64,000 nt of DNA from Niabella sp. GTDB taxonomy: Bacteria > Bacteroidota > Bacteroidia > Chitinophagales > Chitinophagaceae. The stretch is from the NCBI RefSeq assembly GCF_030150205.1, contig NZ_JASLGT010000017.1:62001-126000 (forward strand). Reading direction: 5' to 3'. Positions 43,504-51,207 of this stretch are shown piece by piece. Each line of letters opens with the position of its first letter. Position 1 is the stretch's first letter. The notes under the pieces were generated by a model. The model worked only from the letters and a program-made list of their open reading frames with translations. It was not told the DNA's origin and ran no database searches. A program made the position numbers and the translations under genes.

Positions 43504-43526
43504 TTAAAACAATAAAAACAATAGAA

Positions 43527-44177
43527 ATGAAAATGGTCATTATTGGGGCTACCGGTTTTACAGGTAGTGCTATTTTAAAGGAAGCTATTCAGAGAGGTCA
43601 TACTGTTACGGCATTGGCGCGCGATACATCAACCATCGAAAACGCCGGCGGGGCTTTGAGAACGATCGATATGGATGTGACAGATGAAGCGGCACTAACG
43701 GAAGTAATAAAAGGAAATGATGTGGTGATCAGTGCTTTTAATGCTGGCTGGACAAATCCAAACCTGTACAACGACTACCTGACTGGCGCGCACCATATAG
43801 AAGCCGCCGTTGAAAAATCGGGCGTAAAGCGATTGATCGTAATTGGCGGAGCCGGGGGGCTGGAAATTGATGGAAAGCAACTGGTTGATGGCCCGGATTT
43901 TCCCGAAGCATATAAAGCAGGTGCCATGGGGGCAAGAGACTATCTTACGCACCTGAGCAGCAACGGTCAGCTGGATTGGGCTTTTTTCTGTCCGGCCATT
44001 GAAATGAATCCGGGGGTTACCATCGGTCGTACCGGCCATTACCGGCTAGGCACCAATGCCCCGGTTTTTGATGCGAACGGCAGAAGCTTTCTGTCTGTGG
44101 AGGATCTTGCTGTAGTAATCCTGGATGAAGCGGAGCACCCGGCACATATCCGCAGCCGGTTTACCGCGGGTTACTAA
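43527..44177 (+). CDS. NAD(P)-binding oxidoreductase (YwnB-like)
   Basis: A 216-residue atypical SDR. The N-terminus VIIGATGFTGSAILKEAIQR is the dinucleotide-binding loop, VTALARDTSTI the second strand, and IVIGGAGGLEI the central strand. It belongs to the NAD(P)H-binding group of quinone or flavin reductase-like proteins. It is probably under control of the Rrf2 regulator encoded 60 bases upstream, serving electrophile or oxidant defence. The substrate is unknown. Confidence 0.9.
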   Translation: MKMVIIGATGFTGSAILKEAIQRGHTVTALARDTSTIENAGGALRTIDMDVTDEAALTEVIKGNDVVISAFNAGWTNPNLYNDYLTGAHHIEAAVEKSGVKRLIVIGGAGGLEIDGKQLVDGPDFPEAYKAGAMGARDYLTHLSSNGQLDWAFFCPAIEMNPGVTIGRTGHYRLGTNAPVFDANGRSFLSVEDLAVVILDEAEHPAHIRSRFTAGY

Positions 44178-44285
44178 TATTGAAAAGCGGGTAAATAAAC
44201 GGAGCTGGCTAAAGATCCTTGCCATCAGCCCGGTTGTGGCGAAGGCAGCCTGGTTTTTAGTCAGCGCCTTTATACTTTTATCCTG

Positions 44286-44313
44286 TTTGATACTGCCCGG
44301 AGTTGTAACTTTG
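44286..44313 (+). promoter_or_regulatory. Promoter of the TPR protein gene
   Basis: TTTG at 44286-44289, a 16-base spacer, and TAACTTTG at 44306-44313, an exact -7 element. It lies immediately before the ATGs at 44320 and 44329 and favours the second, which starts the signal peptide. Confidence 0.6.
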
Positions 44314-44328
44314 AAAGAAATGCCGGCG

Positions 44329-45408
44329 ATGAAACAATGCTTATTATTGGTGGGTTTGTTGTGGTGCACCTGCTGTTTGCATGCACAGGATTCTACCAGC
44401 ATAAAAACACTCCTGATGCAGGGCATCCGGTTACATGACCAGGGGCAATACACTGATGCAATCAAAAAATATGATAGTGTGCTGGCCGTGGATCCCGCTA
44501 ATCTTGTGGCTCAGTATGAGAAATCGTATTCGTTGATGGCATCGAAAAAATATAAGGAAGCCATTATGTTGAGCCAGTCCATTATTGAAAATAAAAATAC
44601 AGAACCAGGCATGGTTGGTAACGCCTATAGTACCTGGGGCTCGGCGCTGGATGAAAGCGGTGATCATAAAGGCGCATTGAAAATATACGATGAGGGAATA
44701 AAAAAGGTGCCGGAGTATCATATGCTCAATTATAATAAAGCGGTTACCTATTTCCGGATGAATGAGATGGAAGAAGGGATCGGCGAATTGAAGCAATCCT
44801 TATTAAAAAATCCACGTCACCCGGCTTCACATTTTATACTGGGGCGGGTTATGTATTACCGGAAGAACAAAGTCGCAGCCATGCTGCCTTTGTTAACCTA
44901 TCTTTTATATGATAACAAAAGCAAGCGGGCGGAAGAAGCTCTGGCTAATCTGCGTTCTATTATTGAAGGCAATGTAAAGCAACTGGATTCCGGAAAGTAT
45001 TCCGTAGACATCGATCCCAAAGCATTGGCAGAAGCACCTAAAAAAGGGACTGCCGCAGATGATGATTTCGGATCTATGGAATTGCTGCTGGAACTGGGCG
45101 CCGCATCGGCGATGGCAACAAAAAAAGATATGCTTCCGGCTGACCGGTTTGCTTATTTGCTAAAGCAGATAATGGGCAGTTTGGCGGCACAGGATGGGCA
45201 TCATGGATTTTACGGAACTTTTTATATGCCTTTTTTCGCTGGTATCTATAAAAAAGAACTTACGGAGCCCCTGGCGCATTTTGTATTTCTACCCTCGGGG
45301 AATGTGATGAACCAGGTATGGCTCCAGGATCACCGGGAGCAAATGGAACAGCTCCAGGCCTGGACGCAAGCCTATCAGTGGCCGGGAGGAACAACCCGGA
45401 AACCCTGA
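44329..45408 (+). CDS. Exported TPR-repeat protein
   Basis: A 359-residue protein with a signal peptide (MKQCLLLVGLLWCTCCLHAQ) and four to five tetratricopeptide repeats (about 30-200; QYTDAIKKYDSVLAVDPANL, MLNYNKAVTYFRMNEMEEGI). A C-terminal region of unknown fold follows (LLELGAASAMATKKDMLPAD; GFYGTFYMPFFAGIYKKELT). The upstream frame, which overlaps the preceding gene, is not used because a promoter lies inside it. It is probably a periplasmic scaffold; the partner is unknown. Confidence 0.82.
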   Translation: MKQCLLLVGLLWCTCCLHAQDSTSIKTLLMQGIRLHDQGQYTDAIKKYDSVLAVDPANLVAQYEKSYSLMASKKYKEAIMLSQSIIENKNTEPGMVGNAYSTWGSALDESGDHKGALKIYDEGIKKVPEYHMLNYNKAVTYFRMNEMEEGIGELKQSLLKNPRHPASHFILGRVMYYRKNKVAAMLPLLTYLLYDNKSKRAEEALANLRSIIEGNVKQLDSGKYSVDIDPKALAEAPKKGTAADDDFGSMELLLELGAASAMATKKDMLPADRFAYLLKQIMGSLAAQDGHHGFYGTFYMPFFAGIYKKELTEPLAHFVFLPSGNVMNQVWLQDHREQMEQLQAWTQAYQWPGGTTRKP

Positions 45409-45470
45409 GTATCCCTGCTTTGGCCGGGGTAATGTTCCAGGTTGGATCGATCAACGTTGAATACTAAAGG

Positions 45471-45588
45471 CTGAATGCTGAAAACTGATTGCTGAAGACT
45501 TTTGTCGAACGTTCAATGTTCCCGGTTAGATCCATTTTTATATGCTCTCATTTGCACATTTTCATATCTTCAAATTTTCAAATTAATC
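45471..45588. repeat. Heptamer and octamer arrays in a gene-free gap
   Basis: The 320-base gap before thyA contains four heptamers of the type CTGAATG/CTGATTG (45471-45498) and at least four octamers of the type CATTTTCA/TATCTTCA (45549-45580). The octamers are the reverse complement of the array at 55723. No gene is seen in the gap. A -7-like TATCTTG lies at 45717. Confidence 0.6.
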
Positions 45589-45728
45589 GATGTGCGCAGA
45601 CAAATCTGTGAACGTTCAAATTAGATTTCAACCTGGCAGGTTAAACCTTAAACGGCCTATATACACAGGTTTCACACAGGCGCAGCAGCAGATTTCCGCG
45701 ATGGCGCGATAATGATTATCTTGCAGCC

Positions 45729-46553
45729 ATGCAGCAGTACTTAGATTTATTACAACATATTCTGGATGAGGGAGTTGAAAAGACCGATCGTACAGGTACC
45801 GGTACCATTTCCACCTTTGGTTATCAAATGCGTTTTGATCTTCAGCAAGGATTTCCGATGGTGACCACCAAGAAACTGCATCTGAAAAGCATTATTCACG
45901 AATTGCTTTGGTTTCTGAAAGGCGATACCAATATTGCCTATCTAAAGGAGCATGGTGTGCGTATATGGGATGAATGGGCCGATGAACAGGGAGATCTGGG
46001 CCCCGTTTACGGAAAGCAATGGCGAAGCTGGGAAGGTAAGGACGGTAAGGTAGTGGACCAGATCACGGACCTGATCCGGCAAATTAAAACAAACCCGGAT
46101 AGCCGCCGGCTGATTGTAAGCGCCTGGAATGTGGGCGAGCTTCCGGAAATGGCGCTGATGCCCTGTCATACCTTGTTCCAGTTTTATGTGGCGGCGCCAA
46201 AAACGGCGGACGGAAAACCGGGCAAACCGCGGCTCAGCTGTCAGTTGTACCAACGTTCTGCAGATGTATTCCTGGGCGTGCCCTTCAATATTGCTTCCTA
46301 TGCCTTGCTCACGCTTATGATTGCGCAGGTATGTGACCTGGAGCCGGGTGAATTCATTCATAGTTTTGGAGATGTGCATATTTACAGCAATCACCTGGAG
46401 CAGGTAAAGCTGCAATTATCGCGCAGTCCGTATCCGTTACCGCAGATGCGCATTAACCCTGCGGTGAAAGATATTTATGGCTTTTCATTTGAAGATTTTG
46501 AGCTGGTCAATTACCAGTCGCATCCGGGGATTAAGGGAGTGGTAGCAGTGTAG
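45729..46553 (+). CDS. thyA: Thymidylate synthase
   Basis: A 274-residue enzyme that methylates dUMP to dTMP using methylene-tetrahydrofolate. The catalytic Cys146 is in ALMPCHTLFQFYV. RTGTGTISTFG (about 21-31), WRSWEG, and RSADVFLGVPFNIASYALL with the nucleotide-binding residues are conserved. About ten extra residues (KTADGKPGKP) lie between strands compared with the E. coli enzyme. It is followed by a decayed four-helix-bundle element and then folA, so the original thyA-folA operon has been interrupted. Confidence 0.97.
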   Translation: MQQYLDLLQHILDEGVEKTDRTGTGTISTFGYQMRFDLQQGFPMVTTKKLHLKSIIHELLWFLKGDTNIAYLKEHGVRIWDEWADEQGDLGPVYGKQWRSWEGKDGKVVDQITDLIRQIKTNPDSRRLIVSAWNVGELPEMALMPCHTLFQFYVAAPKTADGKPGKPRLSCQLYQRSADVFLGVPFNIASYALLTLMIAQVCDLEPGEFIHSFGDVHIYSNHLEQVKLQLSRSPYPLPQMRINPAVKDIYGFSFEDFELVNYQSHPGIKGVVAV

Positions 46554-46882
46554 AAATATAAAATGAGAAATATGAAATAATAAATTTAAAATACCAAACT
46601 ATGAAAAATACCACACAGAAGTTTGATCTTGAAGATCGATTGGTAGATTTTGCCGGTATGTGCTTGGATGTTTGTGAACTGTTGCCCTCCACCAAGGCCG
46701 GACAAAACCTGGAATATCAATTATCTAAAAGCTGTACCGCCAGATAAGGTTGAACGTGCTTTTGATGAAGCAACCCAGTTGATGGCGATCTTTATAAAAA
46801 GCGTTGAAACGGTCAGGATGAATAACCTGCGTTCATAATTACTTTTTTATTTATAATTTAGCATTTCTTATTCCTGATTTTT
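46553..46882 (+). mobile_element. Decayed four-helix-bundle insertion unit between thyA and folA
   Basis: The left array of 7-base units (GAAATAT, AAAATGA, GAAATAT, GAAATAA, TAAATTT, AAAATAC; 46553-46594) starts on the last base of the thyA stop. The right array (ATTTATA, ATTTAGC, ATTTCTT, ATTCCTG, ATTTTT; 46849-46882) ends directly before the folA ATG. The right units are the reverse complement type of the left units. A broken four-helix-bundle ORF lies between them. The whole unit exactly fills the stop-to-start gap. The intact counterpart is at 51196-51655. Confidence 0.55.
46601..46838 (+). pseudogene. Four helix bundle protein (23S rRNA IVS-type), internal deletion
   Basis: The N-terminal part (MKNTTQKFDLEDRLVDFAGM, then LLPSTKAGQNLEYQLSKSC) reads from 46601 and stops at 46747 after 48 codons. 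The C-terminal part (VPPDKVERAFDEATQLMAIF) continues in another frame to 46838. In intact members of the family some 40 residues lie between these segments. A frame-breaking internal deletion has therefore removed helices 2-3. Not functional. Confidence 0.75.
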
Positions 46883-47371
46883 ATGATTATTTCTTTAGTA
46901 GCCGCAGCATCCAATAATAACGTGATTGGTAAAGACAACAAACTTCTGTGGTCGTTGCCAAACGATATGAAACATTTTAAGAATGTTACCTGGGGAATGC
47001 CGGTAGTAATGGGCCGCAAGACCTTTGAGTCTTTTAAACGTTCGCTGGCAGGCCGGAAAAATATCGTGCTCAGTACCAATAAGAACCTGAAGATCGACAA
47101 TGCCATTGTAGCCCGCAGTCTGAAGGATGTAGAACTGCTGGTTAAGGAAATGGACGTAAAGGAACTGATGGTGATCGGAGGCGGGGAGATCTACAAGCTA
47201 TACCTGCCCAAGGCTAACCGTATTTACCTTACCCGGGTAGACACGGCGCTTGAGGGGGATGCTTTTTTCCCGGTCTTTGACCAAAATGCCTGGACCCTGA
47301 AGAGTACACAGGAATATAAGGCAGACGAGAAGCATTTGTTTGATTATACATTTGAGCTTTGGGAACGATAG
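46883..47371 (+). CDS. folA: Dihydrofolate reductase
   Basis: A 162-residue enzyme that reduces dihydrofolate to tetrahydrofolate with NADPH, regenerating the cofactor consumed by ThyA. Conserved parts are SLVAAASNNNVIGKDNKLLW, LPNDMKHFKNVT with the catalytic Asp, VVMGRKTFESF and VIGGGEIYKLYL. The length matches bacterial DHFR. The ATG follows the right array of the decayed insertion unit without a gap, so its ribosome-binding region now consists of array sequence. Confidence 0.97.
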   Translation: MIISLVAAASNNNVIGKDNKLLWSLPNDMKHFKNVTWGMPVVMGRKTFESFKRSLAGRKNIVLSTNKNLKIDNAIVARSLKDVELLVKEMDVKELMVIGGGEIYKLYLPKANRIYLTRVDTALEGDAFFPVFDQNAWTLKSTQEYKADEKHLFDYTFELWER

Positions 47372-47375
47372 GAGA

Positions 47376-47444
47376 CAAATCCTAAATTGCAAATTCTAAA
47401 TTCCAGATCTCAAATCTCAATCTCAAATCCCAAATTCTAAATAT
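47376..47444. repeat. Heptanucleotide array, CAAATTC/TAAATTC type
   Basis: About ten consecutive 7-base units (CAAATCC, TAAATTG, CAAATTC, TAAATTC, CAGATCT, CAAATCT and so on, one unit of 6). It fills the whole gap between the folA stop and the start of the methyltransferase gene. There is no ORF inside. Confidence 0.75.
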
Positions 47445-47446
47445 AC

Positions 47447-48247
47447 TTGGTTTATTCTCCCTTAATTGCCGCATCAAAATATTTTAAATATTATATCCAT
47501 GCTTCCAATAGCAAGGGACATGGTATGCATTCTCCTTTTGTGTTTGAGTTTATCACGAAAGTGATGAATGATTTTACGGCGTATCCGGACTATGACCGTA
47601 TTGAAACCCTCCGGAAAAAGCTCCTGAACGATGCATCGGTACTTACGGTGCAGGATCTGGGTGCTGGGTCTGCCAAAACCCGGACCAATACCCGGAAAGT
47701 GGCATCCATTGCAAAGAACGCCGCCAAGCCTGCCAAATACGGACAGCTGATGTACCGGATGGTTCGTCATTATGGGGCAAAGCGCATCCTGGAGCTTGGA
47801 ACTTCGCTTGGGATGACGACAGCATACCTGGCGGCAGCCGGTCCCGAAGCCCGGGTGGTAACCCTGGAGGGCGCTCCGTCGGTGGCACAAAAAGCGCGGG
47901 AGAACTTTGCGGCACTGGGATTAAAAAATATAGAACTGGTTGAAGGGAATTTTGATGACACGCTACCCGCGGTTCTGAATGACCTGTCCGAAGTGGACCT
48001 GGTATTCATTGATGGTAATCACCGGCAGGAGCCCACAGAACGCTACTTTCAACAGTTATTGCCCTATATTCATAATGAAACCCTGCTGATATTTGACGAT
48101 ATTCACTGGAGCGGGGAAATGGAAGCCGCCTGGAAAAATATCGTGGCACAGGATATGGTTACCTGCGATATTGACCTGTTTTACATCGGTATTCTAAGCT
48201 TCCGGAAGGAGTTTAAAGAAAAGCAGGCGTTCTCCGTGCGGTTTTAA
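47447..48247 (+). CDS. Class I SAM-dependent methyltransferase (O-methyltransferase-like)
   Basis: A 266-residue methyltransferase. SAM-binding motif I is ILELGTSLGMTTAYLAAAG (about 108-126), and VVTLEGAP is motif post-I. VDLVFIDGNHRQEPTERYF and LLIFDDIHWSGEMEAAW follow the catechol O-methyltransferase-like pattern. The N-terminus KYYIHASNSKGHGMHSPFVF is typical of the Bacteroidota subgroup. The start is probably the TTG at 47447, since no ATG precedes the conserved region. The heptamer array ends two bases before it. The 3' end overlaps the TMEM175-like gene by 4 bases. Confidence 0.87.
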   Translation: MVYSPLIAASKYFKYYIHASNSKGHGMHSPFVFEFITKVMNDFTAYPDYDRIETLRKKLLNDASVLTVQDLGAGSAKTRTNTRKVASIAKNAAKPAKYGQLMYRMVRHYGAKRILELGTSLGMTTAYLAAAGPEARVVTLEGAPSVAQKARENFAALGLKNIELVEGNFDDTLPAVLNDLSEVDLVFIDGNHRQEPTERYFQQLLPYIHNETLLIFDDIHWSGEMEAAWKNIVAQDMVTCDIDLFYIGILSFRKEFKEKQAFSVRF

Positions 48248-48840
48248 ATTTCCTGATCGGTGCTGTAAAATTTTTCAATACGCTTGTCGGGGATGAACCA
48301 GATAATGGCAACGAGGGCATAAATTCCGATCCCGATCCAGGGTGAAATAAAACTGCCACCGATCCCCACCAGGTACAGCATCCAGGACGCATTTCCTTTT
48401 GTATCAGAACCAACAGCCTTTGCCAGTTTGCAATCCGGCCCTCCGATTTTAATCAGCTCTTTTTGCAGCATCACATACGCGATCCCCGCCATTAATAACA
48501 CAAATCCATACAAGGCAACCGGAATCGGTTTGTCATAGTGTTTGTCCATCCAGGCTGTAGTAAAAGGAACGAGGGATTGCCAGAATAACAGGTTAAGGTT
48601 CTTCCATAATACCCTGCCGTTTATTTTGTCTACCATATGAAACATATGATGGTGATTATTCCAGTAGATGCCTACATAAATAAAACTGAGTACATAACTG
48701 AGAAATGTGGGGATCAGTGGTATCAGTGCTTTGAGGTTTTGTGCTTCTGCAGCTTCCGGTACTTTTAATTCCAGCACCATAATGGTAATGATGATGGCCA
48801 GCACGCCATCGCTAAACGCTTCAAGTCTCGACTTAGTCAT
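48244..48840 (-). CDS. TMEM175/DUF1211 family potassium channel-like protein
   Basis: A 198-residue membrane protein with six hydrophobic segments. The diagnostic motif R5-x3-F9-S-D-G is at the N-terminus (SRLEAFSDGVLAIIITIMVL). Bacterial TMEM175 homologues are tetrameric potassium channels lacking the canonical selectivity filter. YVGIYWNNHHHMFH is also conserved in the family. The ATG at 48840 is the natural start. It is convergent with the methyltransferase gene, overlapping by 4 bases. Confidence 0.88.
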   Translation of the reverse strand: MTKSRLEAFSDGVLAIIITIMVLELKVPEAAEAQNLKALIPLIPTFLSYVLSFIYVGIYWNNHHHMFHMVDKINGRVLWKNLNLLFWQSLVPFTTAWMDKHYDKPIPVALYGFVLLMAGIAYVMLQKELIKIGGPDCKLAKAVGSDTKGNASWMLYLVGIGGSFISPWIGIGIYALVAIIWFIPDKRIEKFYSTDQEI

Positions 48841-48907
48841 ATATACATAAAAAAGGAGTATAAATATAAAGAGAATTTATACACCTTGAAATTTTTTAAG
48901 AAACCGG

Positions 48908-49405
48908 CTATTGTAAGGCAGTCAGGGCCGATTCATAATCCGGTTCTGTGGTAATTTCCGGAACCTGCTCCGTATACACCACCTCGCCATCGGCATTGGC
49001 TACTACAACCGCACGGCTCAGTAAACCTTTCATTGGGGAATCGGCAAATGTAACCCCATAGGTGTCGCCAAAATTGCCTCTGAAATCAGAAAGTGTTTCC
49101 ACATTGCTGATCCCTTCTGCTGCACAAAAACGATTGAGGGCAAAGGGAAGATCCTTAGACACATTCAATACTACGGTATTGTCCAGCGCTGCAGCTTTTT
49201 CATTAAACTTCCGCACGGAAGCGGCACAAACACCGGTATCCACACTGGGAAAAATATTCAATACGATTTTTTTACCGGTATAGTCCGAAAGTTTTTTCTC
49301 TGCCAGTCCGGAATTCACCAACGTAAAATCTTTCAGTTTGCTTCCTTTTTCGGGTAAACTGCCCACGGTTGTAACCGGGTTTCCCTTCAATGTAATTTCA
49401 GCCAT
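48908..49405 (-). CDS. tpx: Thiol peroxidase, atypical 2-Cys
   Basis: A 165-residue peroxiredoxin that reduces hydroperoxides with thioredoxin. The peroxidatic Cys60 is in PSVDTGVCAASVRKF and the resolving Cys94 in LNRFCAAEGI, the spacing of Tpx. MAEITLKGNPVTTVGSLPEK is the usual N-terminus. The open frame runs 50 codons further upstream, but that part is not homologous to anything expected; the ATG at 49405 gives the family length exactly. Confidence 0.96.
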   Translation of the reverse strand: MAEITLKGNPVTTVGSLPEKGSKLKDFTLVNSGLAEKKLSDYTGKKIVLNIFPSVDTGVCAASVRKFNEKAAALDNTVVLNVSKDLPFALNRFCAAEGISNVETLSDFRGNFGDTYGVTFADSPMKGLLSRAVVVANADGEVVYTEQVPEITTEPDYESALTALQ

Positions 49406-49687
49406 AATATAAAATTTATTATTTTGATCAAATGAACGTAAGGGTACAAAGAAAATACATTTATGTGTGAAACGGCCAGTCGGGAAAAGAAAAATGGCTG
49501 TTGCGCGCCCTGTACCTTTAATCCCTGCCCCAATAACTATACCGCCTTTTAACAACGGGCTGGGATATTTGTTGCGGTGGCATCAGCAGATCTGCTTTTT
49601 CCGGGGCATATGAAATAATTAAAAAACAATCAGCGGCCGCCGGTTATTACAATTAAAATTGGTAACTTACTTATTATAACCCTTGTT

Positions 49688-50815
49688 ATGATCATTGGAG
49701 TTTTACGTGAACCTTCTTTTGAAACAAGAGTGTCTTTGCTGGCAGAAGCCGTGGCGCAGCTGGCAAAAAAGAATCTTACGGTTTATGTGGAAACGGGAGC
49801 AGGAACAGGTGCTTTTTGTTCCGATGCAGACTATGAAAAAGCCGGCGCCCTTGTAAGAACAAGGGCAGAACTAATGACAGTTTCAGACATAATTCTGGCC
49901 ATTCACCCGGTTGAACGTGCTCCGGTTTCTTCTCCTTCCTTAACGGGAAAACGGCACCAGGTTTTTATCGGGGTCTATCAGCCTTTAGCCAATCCGGCGT
50001 GGATCCCTGTTTGGGAGCAGCAGGGGGATACAGTATTCTCCCTCGACCTGTTGCCCCGTACCACCCGTGCGCAGGCCATGGATGTGCTGAGCTCCCAGGC
50101 CAATATTGCGGGTTATAAGGCGGTACTGCTGGCAGCCGGTATGTATACCCGTTATTTTCCGATGTTTATAACAGCGGCAGGAAGCATTGCACCGGCAAAA
50201 TTGCTGGTACTGGGAGCCGGTGTAGCCGGGTTACAGGCCGTGGCCACTGCACGCCGGCTGGGCGCAGTGGTGGAGGTGTTTGATAGCCGGCCTTCAGTAA
50301 AAGAAGAAGTAATGAGCCTGGGGGCAAAGTTCGTGGAAGTGGAAGGCGCGGCAGATGCCAGTAAAGCCGGGGGGTACGCGGTGGAACAATCGGCTGAATA
50401 TCTTCAGCAACAGCAACAACGGATCGCAGACAGCGTTGCAAAGTCGGACGTAGTGATTACTACGGCGCAGATCCCCGGGAAAAAAGCACCGGTGCTGATC
50501 ACCGTTGAAATGTTGAACGCTATGCGAAAAGGATCCGTGATCATCGACCTGGCCGCCGCCGCCGGGGGCAATACGCCGCTGACAAAAAACAATGAAACGG
50601 TGCTGTATAACGGCATTTCCATTGTAGGACATTCAAACCTGGCCGCAACCATGCCTGCAGATGCCAGTAAACTGTATGGAAAAAACATGCTGAATTTTTT
50701 ACAATTGCTGGTGAATAAGGAGGGCGCCTGGAGCATAGATCTTACCGATGAATTGGTGAAAGGAACCTGTGTAGTATACGAAGGGAAAATGATCAGCGAA
50801 AAAATAAAGCGGTAA
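49688..50815 (+). CDS. pntA: NAD(P) transhydrogenase subunit alpha, part 1 (NAD-binding)
   Basis: A 375-residue soluble subunit corresponding to the N-terminal (dI) domain of PntA. MIIGVLREPSFETRVSLLAE is the AlaDH/PNT N-terminal signature, KLLVLGAGVAGLQAVATARR the NAD-binding loop, VVEVFDSRPSVKEEVMSLGA follows, and VIIDLAAAAGGNTPLT is the late strand. Together with the next two transhydrogenase genes it couples hydride transfer from NADH to NADP+ to proton import. The alpha subunit is split into two genes, as usual in this phylum. Confidence 0.95.
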   Translation: MIIGVLREPSFETRVSLLAEAVAQLAKKNLTVYVETGAGTGAFCSDADYEKAGALVRTRAELMTVSDIILAIHPVERAPVSSPSLTGKRHQVFIGVYQPLANPAWIPVWEQQGDTVFSLDLLPRTTRAQAMDVLSSQANIAGYKAVLLAAGMYTRYFPMFITAAGSIAPAKLLVLGAGVAGLQAVATARRLGAVVEVFDSRPSVKEEVMSLGAKFVEVEGAADASKAGGYAVEQSAEYLQQQQQRIADSVAKSDVVITTAQIPGKKAPVLITVEMLNAMRKGSVIIDLAAAAGGNTPLTKNNETVLYNGISIVGHSNLAATMPADASKLYGKNMLNFLQLLVNKEGAWSIDLTDELVKGTCVVYEGKMISEKIKR

Positions 50816-50840
50816 ACATCCCCTTAAAATCCCGGGATCC

Positions 50841-50882
50841 GGGTTTAGAATTTAGTACTTATGATTTAGTATTTAATATAAA
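50841..50882. repeat. Heptanucleotide array, GAATTTA/GTATTTA type
   Basis: Six 7-base units (GGGTTTA, GAATTTA, GTACTTA, TGATTTA, GTATTTA, ATATAAA) between the two alpha-subunit genes. There is no ORF inside. Confidence 0.65.
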
Positions 50883-50892
50883 ATCTGCTGAA

Positions 50893-51207
50893 ATGAACTT
50901 CTTCAACTGGATCGCCGAGAACCAACAAATCATCTACATCGTGATCCTTATGATCTTCGTCGGTATTGAAGTGATTGCACATGTGCCCAGCGTGCTGCAT
51001 ACACCGCTGATGAGCGGCGCCAATGCCATACATGGCGTGGTGATCATCGGCGCCATCATCGTAACGGGTCGCGCCGCACCCGGCAATTACCTGGCCCTGG
51101 TGCTCGGATTCCTGGCAGTGGTGGTAGGCACGCTGAATGTAGTAGGAGGTTTTGTGGTAACGGACCGGATGCTGGAAATGTTTAAACGGAGGAAACCTAA
51201 ATTCTAA
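50893..51207 (+). CDS. NAD(P) transhydrogenase subunit alpha, part 2 (membrane)
   Basis: A 104-residue membrane subunit with three or four helices, corresponding to the C-terminal dII part of PntA. Conserved parts are IFVGIEVIAHVPSVLHTPLM, SGANAIHGVVIIGAIIVTGR and VVGTLNVVGGFVVTDRMLEM. The last codons (Pro-Lys-Phe-stop) lie inside a heptamer array, so the insertion unit begins at or within the C-terminus. Confidence 0.95.
   Translation: MNFFNWIAENQQIIYIVILMIFVGIEVIAHVPSVLHTPLMSGANAIHGVVIIGAIIVTGRAAPGNYLALVLGFLAVVVGTLNVVGGFVVTDRMLEMFKRRKPKF

Noticed and set aside
44125..44328. N-terminal extension of the TPR protein overlapping the NAD(P)-binding gene
   Set aside because: An exact promoter lies within it, and the ATG at 44329 begins a proper signal peptide.
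49406..49555. Fifty-codon N-terminal extension of the thiol peroxidase
   Set aside because: The ATG at 49405 gives the exact Tpx N-terminus and length; the extension covers the promoter region.
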